A stretch of DNA of 64,000 nt from Eudromia elegans (Eukaryota > Chordata > Aves > Tinamiformes > Tinamidae). The position numbers were made by a program, and so were the translations under genes. Numbering within the stretch: position 1 is the first letter of the stretch; each line of letters begins with the position of its first letter. The stretch is taken from the NCBI GenBank assembly GCA_003342815.1, contig PTEX01000032.1:1363882-1427881 (forward strand). Reading direction: 5' to 3'. Shown here one piece after another: positions 12,859-24,300 of this stretch. The notes under the pieces were generated by a model that was not told the DNA's origin, made no database searches, and was given only the letters and a program-made list of their open reading frames with translations.

Positions 12859-14516
12859 TGGCCATGCTCAAGCAGATTAAAAGGCCAAAACAGATCTCAG
12901 TTTGATTCCTATTATGGGATGCTGGCTGCAGAACACTTCAAAACAATAATAATTGGAAGTGGCTGAGATGTTCAACTTGAAACCGTGCAGGAACGAAGTG
13001 CCAGGGCACCCTGCAAACAGACCCACATGCATCACAGTAACCTCTGCCCTGTGGCAGCACCTATGCTGTAACCCCCCACCAAAGCAATATGGCCCCCCAG
13101 TACTTCTGGGCGCAGTCCATAAGGGGCTTAATTTCTTTCACCTCCTTTTCCCCCTGGAATTCAGCAGATGGGACCCGTGTAGCAGGGCTCCAGCTGCGCT
13201 TTGCGATGCTGGCCAAGCTCTATTACAAAAAGCAACGCTTTCACCCCAAAAATGAGACAGCGTTACCTCCGCCCGTGCACTTAGGTTCCTAACACAGCCC
13301 AGGCCTAGCCAGTGCTTCTGGGCATTGTCTACAATGGCACTGATAGAAAAGCTCAGGCTTTAACTGGGAAGTAATATGTGGATATGCTCCGGTCGTTTTC
13401 CTCACCCAACTCTGTGAATTAATTACAGTTTTGCACAAGAGTGAAATGGAAAAAAAAAAAAAAAACTCTTCCCTTTTTCTCCCTCCATCAAATTCATGCT
13501 CTATGGAAGTGGAAGGATGTTCGGGATAAAGGCTTCTTTCCCCTTATGCCTTGTCTGCAAGTGTAAATACTACTGGAATTTAGTTTTCCTCTCGTCCTTC
13601 ATTAACAGTCTATATCTGCCTTTAACAGATGGGCCTTTGCTATGTTTGGCTTTTTTATGATGTTCCTGTACCAGGGTTTCTGAAAGATGTTTGCATTGAA
13701 TGCTAGCCATTACGGGACGCTGCCTAAATTAGAGCCAGGCCCCAAGGCTCTTTCTGTGATCCGATTATGCCATGTTTTGTATTCTTATTCTTGGCCTGGG
13801 CAGCAGAGTGCAAGGCTCCTTAATGTCCGTATAGATTCAGTTAAAGCAAGTGCATCAGACACTCACTAGGTTTGGCTTTTCCCTGCCTCACATGTGGTAC
13901 AGGCTAGCCACTAAACATTAATAGAAAAAGGAAAAAAAAATATAAAATAAATAATATCAAAGACACACAGTGGAAGTCATCATGCCTGCATATACGCCCG
14001 CTGGCTAATATTGTTGCTAACCTATCCGAAAATGTACAAAGTCATGCAGTTTACACTTCAAGCCCTATAGCTTGGGCTATGTTAGTGCTAAACAAGTAGA
14101 ATTCAGATGGAGGGCAGACAGGGCTGTCTGGAACACAGGGTGATTCTGCCTGCTCTTGGAGCTTGTGTTTCAAGCATTACTGCATTTCTCCATGCACATT
14201 AAATGCTTCCATTTTCAGAGGGTATTGGCATGCTTTTGGCGAAAGCAACCAAACCAAATAGGCACATGGTGAAAGGGGGCATAGGGGGAAAAAAAAAAAA
14301 ATAAAAGAGATAAACGTTAGTTGTTTCCATTCTGCATATCTCTTCTCAGAGCCTTAAATTCACGGTGATAAGCAGAGTATAAAAAGGCAGCAGACTCTTT
14401 TCCTTGTATGAGAAGTTGTCGGCAGATCGGGGCCCAGCAACATCAGCTGTGAAATGCACACACAGAAAGGCCCTTTAGATCATATATACAAGTGGAACCC
14501 CCAATAAATAGCGCTG
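12859..14516 (-). other. MTNR1C: probable 3' UTR of MTNR1C
   Basis: This stretch follows the stop codon and precedes the first canonical - strand AATAAA. It is AT-rich with oligo-A runs on the + strand near 13450 and 14290 and has no convincing reading frame. Its true extent is unknown. Confidence 0.35.
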
Positions 14517-15385
14517 CTATAAAGGTATTTCCGCGTGGTTGTTATTGTTTGTTATGGCTGGAGATGGTTTGCTTTTCACCCCCTCGGTCCCACCCTTCGA
14601 CACATCGACGAAGAGCAGCCTTGGAGTCCGGAGCGTCAGCAGTATCCGTTTGTATTCCTTTCGGAAGTTCTGGTTAAGAAGCCCATAGATCACTGCGTTG
14701 AGGCAGCTGTTAAAATAGGCCATAAAATAGCTCAGGACAAAAAGCCATTCTGGAATGTGCGGCTGCACTTTTGAAGGACTAATGGAAACAGCGAGGCCAA
14801 TAAAGTTTAACGGTCCCCAGCACACAGCGAAAAGGACAAAAACCACAAACATAGTCAAAAAATTCCGGATGTCGGCTGCTCTGAGCTTCTGCTTGCAGTC
14901 TTGTCTCACCCGCTGTTTGACCTGAATCACCAAAATCCAGATCCGCAAGTAGCAAAACGTCACGATGGAGAGCGGGACGATGAAGTGAACCACCACCACT
15001 GTGATGGTGTAAGACGTACTCACTGTCTGGGCAAAGGTGCACGAGTAAATCCGAGGGTCGTAACGCAAGGAGCCAACAAAGAAATTGGGCACGATGGCCA
15101 CCACCGTCAGTATCCACGTCAGGCAGAGATAGCAGCAGGTATTCTTCAGGTTGAAGAGCTTGTCGTACCGCAGGCTGTGGCAGATGTAGCAGTAGCGGTT
15201 GATTGCGATTGCAGTGATGTTGAAAATGGACCCGATGACGCTCAAGCCCATCAGGAAGCCACTAATCTGGCAGTGAACATTCCCCATTGTCCATCCGTTA
15301 TGGAAAATGGCACTCAAGATCAGAGGATAGGGATACACCGCGACTACAAGGTCCGCAACAGACAAACTGACGACAAAGATATTGC
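14517..15385 (-). CDS. MTNR1C: MTNR1C exon 2 (residues 59-347)
   Basis: The exon begins after a strong acceptor: a pyrimidine tract ending TTTTTTGTAG, with AG at 15387-15386. Its first two bases, GC, complete the Gly59 codon begun in exon 1. It encodes TM2 to TM7 and the cytoplasmic tail and ends with a stop at 14517. The tail contains RKEYKRILL just after TM7, then a short hydrophilic end with a run of four Asn. The open frame continues 19 codons upstream into the intron and has an ATG there at 15443. That is read-through and not the start, because the first membrane segment would be missing. Confidence 0.96.
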
Positions 15386-18300
15386 CTACAAAAAAGGAGA
15401 AGAGACCATGAGAGGTTAGCGGAGGTCTGGACAGAGCTTCCAACTCAACCCCTGCTCAGGCTGCCTCTGCTCTACCCTCCACTGGGAGTGGGAAACCCTG
15501 GAAAAGGAGACCTTGCTGTGCTAGTGACAGCAAAGGAGAGGGACTAGGCACCATTAACCTTCTCAATCTTCTTAAAAAGTCTTAACTGGAAGCTTATCTT
15601 TAACTCAGCTCTAGTCCTGAACCAGGTTCCTAAGTTGCTATGGGTTTCACGAATGAATGTTATGGCCTTCCCTGTGACGCAGCCAGCACCGCTCTAGTGA
15701 CCAGATAGCCACACAGTGCTTGCTGTCCTGCAGGGAACTTTATTCCTTTGAGTACTACACAGGGCACAACACTTTCTCCAATATCACAGAGCGACCCTTT
15801 GCAGAAGGGCTGTCCATCACGAGCAGGTGAAGTCTCCAGCAGTTCATTACTGTGCGACCTGCATGAGGCAGCTCTTCTTGGCCCCCTTAAACAGGCACCA
15901 CCTCAGCAGAATCCTGCAGGGCTCATGCGAAGCAGCCACAGTGCAGCTCTGCTTATCTTATTCTGTGTGTTTTCCTAATCCTTCATTATTGAAGTGGATG
16001 TCCAATGCGCTATGAAAGGTCAATCGCTCCTACAGTCTCAGGGCCTGGGCAGGGAATATGATTAATAAGCTGCTGTCAGCCATCTCTGCAGAGTATATGT
16101 CACAGGCTGCCCATTTAGGCTTTAAAAAGAAGAGACTTGAGAGTTTGCGCAGATATGAAATAATTTAGGACTTTCTGGATTGGGAACGGCCCGTTTTATG
16201 GAGCAGTACCTGTCAATTACACTGCCTGGAGCAGAAGCGTCGCAGCCTCCAAGGAGCTTGGCAAGCAGTGATTTTCTACAGTGGTTTCCACAGGCTGGCA
16301 GGGCTGCAAAGCTCCGAACGCTGCCCGCAGCAGCAGGCAGCATCACCACACCACCGAGAGGTGTGAAACGAACTCCCTTGGGTCTGGAAATTGGTCTGGA
16401 TAATATACATAAATAACCCTCCCAAAGGGATCAAAAGCCAGGCCCCAGCCGGAGAGTAGAGGCTATTAAGGGTCATGTCTTGCTCCCTCGCTCTCCCTTG
16501 TTGATTCCAGGTTATTTTCCTATTTTTTTGGCAGAATAGAGATGCAGATGTTGCCTCCATAGCCAAGCCCTGCTGCATCCCCCTCTGCTAGACGATCACG
16601 TCCCTTAGGACTGCTAAGGTACAACTGGTATTGCCCTCCACACCAAGACTGCTCCAAGTGAAAATGTGAAACCGGAGTGATCCACAGTGATCTTTTTTTT
16701 TTTTCTGGCAGAAATTTCCATCCATCTACTCCAAGGATGGAGTAGAATGCTCCCCAACACCAGACACAATTTCCTTTAGGAAGGTTTTCCCAGTACAAAT
16801 TAAAGACCATCTTTTCCAAGACAGCAGAACACAGAAAGATACCAACAGCCCAGCTTAAGGGGACATTTCAGACAGACACCACTAATTTCCCTCTTCCATT
16901 GGACCTGTTCTGCTTTGCATACCCCTTTATGTATTTAGGAGATTAGAGAGCAAACCCCTACATTTGCTTGGGATAACAGACAGCCACATTCAAGACCCAG
17001 TTCTGCATCAGGCAAAGCAGAACCGAGCTGTTTGGATATCCCCAACTTAAGCCAACACATAAGTGGACTTAAGTAGTAAAGTAAAGTAAATCCAAGTAAA
17101 ATCACAGGAAAAACTTAGCCTGGCATCACTGCCAGCTGCAGCCAACCTTGGTAAGGCTTCTCTCACTAATTCAGGTAGTTGTGAGGACGTAAAATAATAG
17201 GAAAATGATCTATAGAAATTTAATATTCCCAGAATGGACTTAGTTTGGATTCAGTATAGGAACATATTACTGTATTAATCATTCCCCATGTCGCTGCATG
17301 TTGCTATAGCAGGGAGAAAATGGTATGGCTTTATGAAGAAAGTAATTAATAATATCTTTTTTTTTAATATGGAGAGCGAACCTGCTATCCTCTGCTCTGT
17401 GCTCGTAATCTACAACCTTGATTCCCCCACCAGCTAGAAGGCATAGCCCAAAGGCAGGGGGTCAGGTTCCTGCAAGTAAGGTCAGAAAGATTAACCCAAC
17501 ATGATTTTGTAGAAACGAGCCCAACTCTCATTTTACTTGGGGCGGTGGTCAGCTTTGTATCTGTGCTCTGGAGGAGTAACAGGAAGGTCAGTTTCCTAAG
17601 GCAAAAGGCTTGTTTCCTAGATTTGCTCTAGGATGAGATCAGGCTCTCGCTCCGCAGGATATCACAGACGAGCAAGAATGGGAAAATATCTAATTTGTGG
17701 TTTTGAAGAAAGTAAACAGCAGTTTCCCACTCATGGCCTTTCACATGTCACTACCGAATTGTTTCATTTATCCACTTTGAAACAGAGGAGTCCTGCCCAC
17801 AAGTAACATCAGCAGAGCTTCATCTCAACGTTAGCATTATCTGATTCCATGACACTATTTCCAGATGCACCTTTCTTCTCTTTGCAAACATGTGCCTATA
17901 ATTTCTCATTATCTTTCACAATGTTCCCCACATTCTTAACTTCTGTTTGGTATAAACTGTTTGTATTTCACAGTGCTGCATTTTCCAGTTACTGATTTCT
18001 GCCCAGAGAAGCACAAATACGGAGAAAGGCAAGCATCAGCTATACCAAGCGCAACCCGAATACAACCCTGACCACTCTACCCAGGAAACCTTGCATCTTT
18101 TTACACGCCAGAAGTGCCTGCATTCAGCTTTCCACCCAAGTGCTCCTCGTTCCTCTGCAGAGATGTTACCCTAACGCAGGGGTCTGGCTTTGCCGGCCTC
18201 GCTGCAGCGTTACAAACCCCGTGGTGCTGAGACCCCAGGTGCGGTGCTGGGCTGTCCTTTAGGGCACGTGGGCTGCTGCATTTTAGGTATCCTAAACCTA

Positions 18301-21300
18301 GGAGCAGGCACAAATGGGAAAATAATAGGAAATATATTTTGCCTATAATAATACATCCCCGACAAGCTCAAAGCAAGCGTCCAAAAGCCACATAGTCTGT
18401 CATCCAAAGGGAGCTCTTTTACAGTCCTAAGTGATGTATTAGAGCTGTGTGGGCTTCGGGTTAACAAGATACAGATGTGCAACGTGCCTGACACCCATGC
18501 TGTATCTGTAACCCAGCGCAGAAACAGAAATGCCCCAGGCGCTAGGAATTCCTCCAAGGAAGGCAGAGTTCTGCGGGTCACTTCCAGGTGCCAGCGTGCA
18601 GGGAGCAGCTTTCCGTGAGGAGGGGACGCGGGAGCCGGGCGGTGTCAGCGCTGTCACCTCCCCATCCTGCCCTGCTCACCAGCCACAACGGCCGCTGCTC
18701 TGTCCCAGCAGGACAAAAGCACGAGCTGAGGAAGCACGCAGTGATAACACGGCCCCTTCACGTGACAAATTTACGGGGTGGCTGGGGGGATACTTCATTA
18801 TTGGTGGAGCATAATAAAAAGCTTCTTAAGCATTAAGTTTCTCTTGGGTTTTAGGGAAAACTAGACACGCTGAGGTCCGGGAGGAGATAAACTGGGATTG
18901 AAACTGATACCAGCATCAAAGAGGAATGTATGTAATAAGGCTCAGTAAACAATTTAACAGGCCGTGACTATAAAGCAAGCCTCTGGTGACCACTTACCAT
19001 AACCAAATACTCTCTATTTAACCTTCTAAAGCTTATGTTCACTGCAAAACAGAAACAAAATATACTGTTTGCCCTAAGGAAGAGATGAAGCTTTATTCAG
19101 CATACAAGACTCTTTTTTAGCTCCGATAGCGTCCTTATCCTGTTTGGTTTTAGCTGCCATTAGTCGTGAGTTTGCTTCTGTCTCACTATGCCCCACTCCG
19201 CAAGCTGGAGGTGCTTGTTCAGTCCCTACAAGATAAGTGGCAGTTCGTAACAAGCACTTTCGGAACAGTTTTGTTCTCATATTCTACAATATAAAGAGAC
19301 CTCTAAGTAGTCACAGGCATGTTGATCATATACTGCCGTATTTTGTGGCACTAATATTGCAAAGTGAAGGGCTCCTGACCCAACAGGCATCTCCTCCATC
19401 ATCAACTCCAAATGACCACTCCTAGGAATAAAGTATTTTCCCATCCAAAGATCACTAAGAATGACGCTTCTCCAAGGGGCTGTGATCAACATCATTGCTC
19501 CATGCCAGCTCTTGGCCTCCACTGCAAACACAGTGCAGGCAACAAAACAAGGAACAAAAAAACCCAGACTGTTAATTATTGTCTCTTTAGAGCAGTCTCA
19601 TAAGCACTAATACATACAATGTGTCAGGATGAGAACCCAGCAAAAACCAGGGAAGCTTTCCTGGAGATCTAGGCATTGGGGAAAGAAAACTGTTGTTTGG
19701 TGTATAAACCCATAGGTACTGACTGAAGATCATATTTGTGGATTTAGGAAGTATGTTCAAGAAAAGGAATAAATAAGAGTAAGAAGCAAGCAGCAGATCA
19801 AATAGCTAACATTATTCCATCAGGATGCGGAGCGGGATGAAGCGCAGTGCACGTCGCTGAACAGACAGTGCTGCTGGGCTGGCAGCTGTGCTCAAGCTCT
19901 GACTGCGCTGCAGAAAACCCTGCAGAGGGTAATGAACCCACAGGAACGAGGAGGTGTCACCAGCCTACAGCATCCTCGGAACACAGGGCTGGAGAACACG
20001 GAGACATCTCACTTAAGGACGCAGCGAAGGTGCTTCTAGACAAAAACTTTACCCTTGGGAGTTACTCCAGTTTTTACGGCTAAAGGTTCTGAGATCTCCT
20101 AGGGCAATCAGGAAGCCAGTGAATATCCAAGATGCTCCTTCCCACGTACACTTTGGGACACTGCTTCTTTCAAGGCACCCTCCTGGCAAACCATCTAGGG
20201 GTGGCAGCCTGAAGCTGTTGTTGCTTCTCCGTATGTACCGGAGCCCATGAGCACAGAAACAAACTCTAGCAGCTGATGCAACTCCAAGCCCACTATTTAT
20301 AAACTGCTTTGTAAGGGGCTTGGAAATAGGAAAGACCCTGTATAAATACAAGTGTGAGTTATTACCAGCATCCATTGAACTGACAAACCAGAATCCATTC
20401 TCCCCTGCTCCCCGACAGCTGCATTGCCACCATTTGCCATCTGTTAGTATTTGGAAATAAAATCTGTGAACTTTGGTTTAATAGACTTAATAATGCCCTT
20501 TTGCTGTGGCTGCTGGTTAAACTGCATTTCTGGTCTGAAAAACCAAACGCACAAGCAGACCATTCCTGCTCAGCTGGCATGCAGAGCACGGAGTCAGATC
20601 TGGATTCACAGCTGATTTTAATGATAAAAATAACATTTGACTGTTCCGGGGAGCTCTGCAGAATCAGCATAGCCGCAAGCCAGGGAGCTGGCTCTGCCCC
20701 CCCTTGTGCTTCATAACGCTGCACGTCGGCTGAGCCCGAGTGACAGCCCATCGCTACGCCCAGGGAAACCCAGTGCGGAGGATGATGCCACCCAGGTGCC
20801 ACACGCCGGGCCCTGCAGCGCTAGGGACGCGTCTCGCTCGTGCCAAGTTGTTTGCAGGATGGGTGGTTTGGGGCGGGAGACAAACTTGGGGTTTTTGTAA
20901 CTCTTGCAGATTGTATATGGAAATGAACAAGCAATTAGAAAAAAAGCACCACAGAAAAACGCGTTTTTCAGTGAAGGGCACTGAACATTTAACTGATTCT
21001 CAACAAAATCTTGTCTTGTCTGGCTATTACAAACAAGACACTTTCAAACGCAGTGTCCTCTCTGCTGGTTAAAACTTAGGACAGATCAAAGAAGCAGGGA
21101 GGAAGAACCGCTGCCTGAATACACAGGGGCTGCCACAGACTTCACATTGTGAGGAGTTTTGGAGGACCCACTTCAAGCCCCCACCCTGTGCTAAGGCAAG
21201 TGAAAAGGTCAAGATTCCCGAGGTTTCTAAAGCAGCTCTCAGGGAGTTTCTCCTACCCACCAGGAGTTACAACACAAGGCGGGCAACAAAACCCTGCAGC

Positions 21301-24300
21301 ACGTTACCCACCTCCTTCCTCGGAGAGCCCAAAAAGCAAACAGCTGGAAGCACAGATGAGGCGGGGAGGATCTAAGGAGACCTTAACAAACACGGCAAGG
21401 GGCTTTGCAGAAACGCTGTCATAAATTGGCTTGGCACGCTGCCGGTACCCGACGAGAGCTGTGCACACCAAGGGGACGCTGAGCGGTGCTAGGTCAGCCC
21501 GGTATGTACACGGATTTTAAGGAATCCAGGGAGTGGTTTGCAATGCCAGAGCTAGAAGGGTTTCCTATGAGATTACTGCAAAGTGCTCAGCTGCAGAGAG
21601 CACTGCACGTGGAGCATGCTCAGGAGCAAAGGACCCACGTGCACGTGCGGGACCGCAGGGGACCGTGCGCTCCTGAGCTTGGGCCCAACCCTGCAGGGCA
21701 CAGGCAGGACACGCAGTTGAGCTGCTCATTAAGACGAGGGCCCAATGAAGCAAAGAGCCAAAGGGGGACGAGGGCTGCTCTGGTCTCCCGCAGGAGTCTG
21801 AAGGGTTTCCCTACACGTCCCACCTTTTAAAAGCAGAGCATTGGCTTCCTCTGTGCTGGCAATGAAGGAGAAGCTCCGGGGCTAACGCTACCTTCTGAAA
21901 CGACCCATCCTTCTATCACTTATTGGGGAATAAATTCGTAACAGGGTGGATTTTTATCAAATGACAAACAGCAGCTGTGGGGAAAAGGAAAAAGCGCTGC
22001 ACTTCATTAGAACTCTGTAAGAGTCTGACAGTCTGAAACACAGCACTGAAGTGGCAAACACGGGCAGAAAGACAAGACGGAACACACAGCAGCTGCTATA
22101 CCAAGTGGGAACTGTTAAAATTAGGGGCTATCTTTCCCCCTTTCATATTTAGTTTCAAAACACGGTGTAAAGAAATTCAATCTCTTATAAAGACAGCCAG
22201 AGTCATTAGCACAGACCTAACACCAGACCCTTGTAAAGATTTCAGATTAAAGGGTAACCGTTAATACCCGAGTAGTTCCTAAAACCCTATGAATATGTTA
22301 ATCCTGTATTGAGTGGAACTCTCCAAAGCCATAAATCCTTCTAGACTGAATTTCACCCTCATTGACTTGGTTTTACAATGCTCCTTATAAACAGGCACGG
22401 ATCCAGGGGGATAAAAGGACCCTCACGAGGCTTCAGTCCCAGCAACGATGCAACCCTGGGCCAGGTCACGGTCCTACCTGCCCTGCCCATCACAGCTCCT
22501 GAGCTCTGTGCACTGGAGACACCAGGCACCCATCCCACCCCCGTGTCATCTGCCACCCATTCCCAGACTACCCTGCAGATGGAGAACTCAATGCTGACAG
22601 GTTTTCTGCATTTCTTTAGTTACTCAGGGCTGGTTTCATCTTGGGGCATTGACTACAGGGCCATACAAGAGACCCAGTCTGGTTTTGAGCGGGGACTTTG
22701 CCAATTAATTGCTACATAGCCCTGAGCAAAGCGCTGCCTCTGCATGTGTTAGCTTCCTATTAAGATACGCCTTCCTTGTGCTCACTGTGTTTGAGAGCAC
22801 AAGGACGTTGTTCAGGGGAAGGCAGAGCAGAAATAGCAATTAAACATCCCAATGTGCTCGCCTTTTGGCTGTCAGGCAGTTCTCCTGAACACTTCACAGT
22901 GAATAACCCTGTGCAGAGTAAGCACAAGAACCCAAAACACACAGCAGCAATGGAAAAAAGCGGGACAGAAGGCAGAGAGAAGCACAGCTCTATTTACCAC
23001 TGCTCTGAATCCTCTAAAGAAAGAGGGCCTTAGAAGAAAGATGCTGAGATTGCAGAAAATGCATCCGTAAATTCAGTGGCCAGCACTCTTCCCACGACGC
23101 TTGACGGAGTCCGTTTTGCTGCCAGAGATGCTGTAACTTGAACTGCTTTCTCCGAAATACAAGGACAGAACTAGTTGGGGTTACAAACATGTCACTGGGG
23201 ATTCAAAAGAATCGAGGTCTGAATCAGGAGAAACTCCTAACCCAGACTTTTGCAACCAGCGTAATCCTATTATTTGTGCCTGGACACAGAAATCTTCCAC
23301 TAAGGTGGATGCACCTAAACCCACGAGTGCCAGTACAGCAGGGTGCTGCATTGCTGCAATATACGCTCAGGAAAGGAACGCTAAAAGGCCGTGAAAGAGC
23401 AAAAGCAGTGAAATCCTCATCGGAAGGACAACGTGGCCCCTGCACAGGGACACAGCAGGGCACCGTGCAGGACGCGGCTCCCTGGGAGCACTGCAGCACA
23501 CGGGCACGCATGCAGAGTGACGCCGCTCGGTGGAAGCGACGCCTCATGAGCACAAGGGTCTGCGAAGAAGTCCTGTCCTGAGGAGCGTGAGCAGCACCAA
23601 GAGCTCCTTGACAGGAACACGCTCTTCTGTTGACTCTATTTTCTTGTTTTCTCTTGTTCGTTTGTTTGTTCAGCACTTCCTGCGCTGGTAATTACGGGAT
23701 GCACGGCACTGTGCATCGCTGTGATGGTAAATGCTACTGGTGTCTGAGCCTAACTGCCTGGAAGGCAGATGCTGACTGCAGAATCGTGGGGCTGCTTTTG
23801 GATAACGGCAACGTTTAGAACAAGGTCAGCTTCCAGCAAGTCAATTACAGTAATCACAGAATCACATAAAACAGGTTGAATGAATGTGGAGAGCCCGTCC
23901 GATCCATTTTCTTCTTCCTCGGGAGGCAGAGAAAGTACCAAGAGCAAAGATGCTTGCCTTGGGGACAGCAGACACGGCGACTGCTGCTCTGGGCTCACGA
24001 GCTCAACCCTCCCGAGCCTGCCGAGCTGCTCACACAACTGCCTTCAAAAAGGGCCCAGACACACAAAGCTGCTGCTACATCACTGCTACTTAGAATGCCA
24101 ATTACAGGTATTCTCAACATAGGAAGACGGATTTTACATCAAAAGGACCTACTAACAAAGGATGGGCGTGAATACGTTCTTGTCATACGCATACACCTCA
24201 GAAGATCAGCGCTGCTCTCTCTCTTCTTAAACCCATTTTCCTAGCAAAATTAAGTGTCTGATCACCCCCTGCCTGCCTTTATCCAACAATTTTGTTTCTC

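Noticed and set aside
14378-14385. TATAAAAA on the + strand as a promoter
   Set aside because: It lies in the probable 3' UTR of MTNR1C with no downstream exon on that strand. AT-rich DNA makes chance likely.
14901-15419. 172-codon open frame on the + strand opposite MTNR1C exon 2
   Set aside because: It is a shadow of the receptor coding sequence. It has no domain or start context.
15386-15443. ATG at 15443 as an alternative MTNR1C start
   Set aside because: It lies in intron sequence and would remove TM1. The acceptor at 15387-15386 and a phase-matched exon 1 with MERP start explain the gene fully.
23853-23880. AATCACAGAATCACATAAAAC resembling a CR1 3' end in minus orientation
   Set aside because: Only the first few bases match. 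The GGTTGG and GGACC blocks that should follow are absent.
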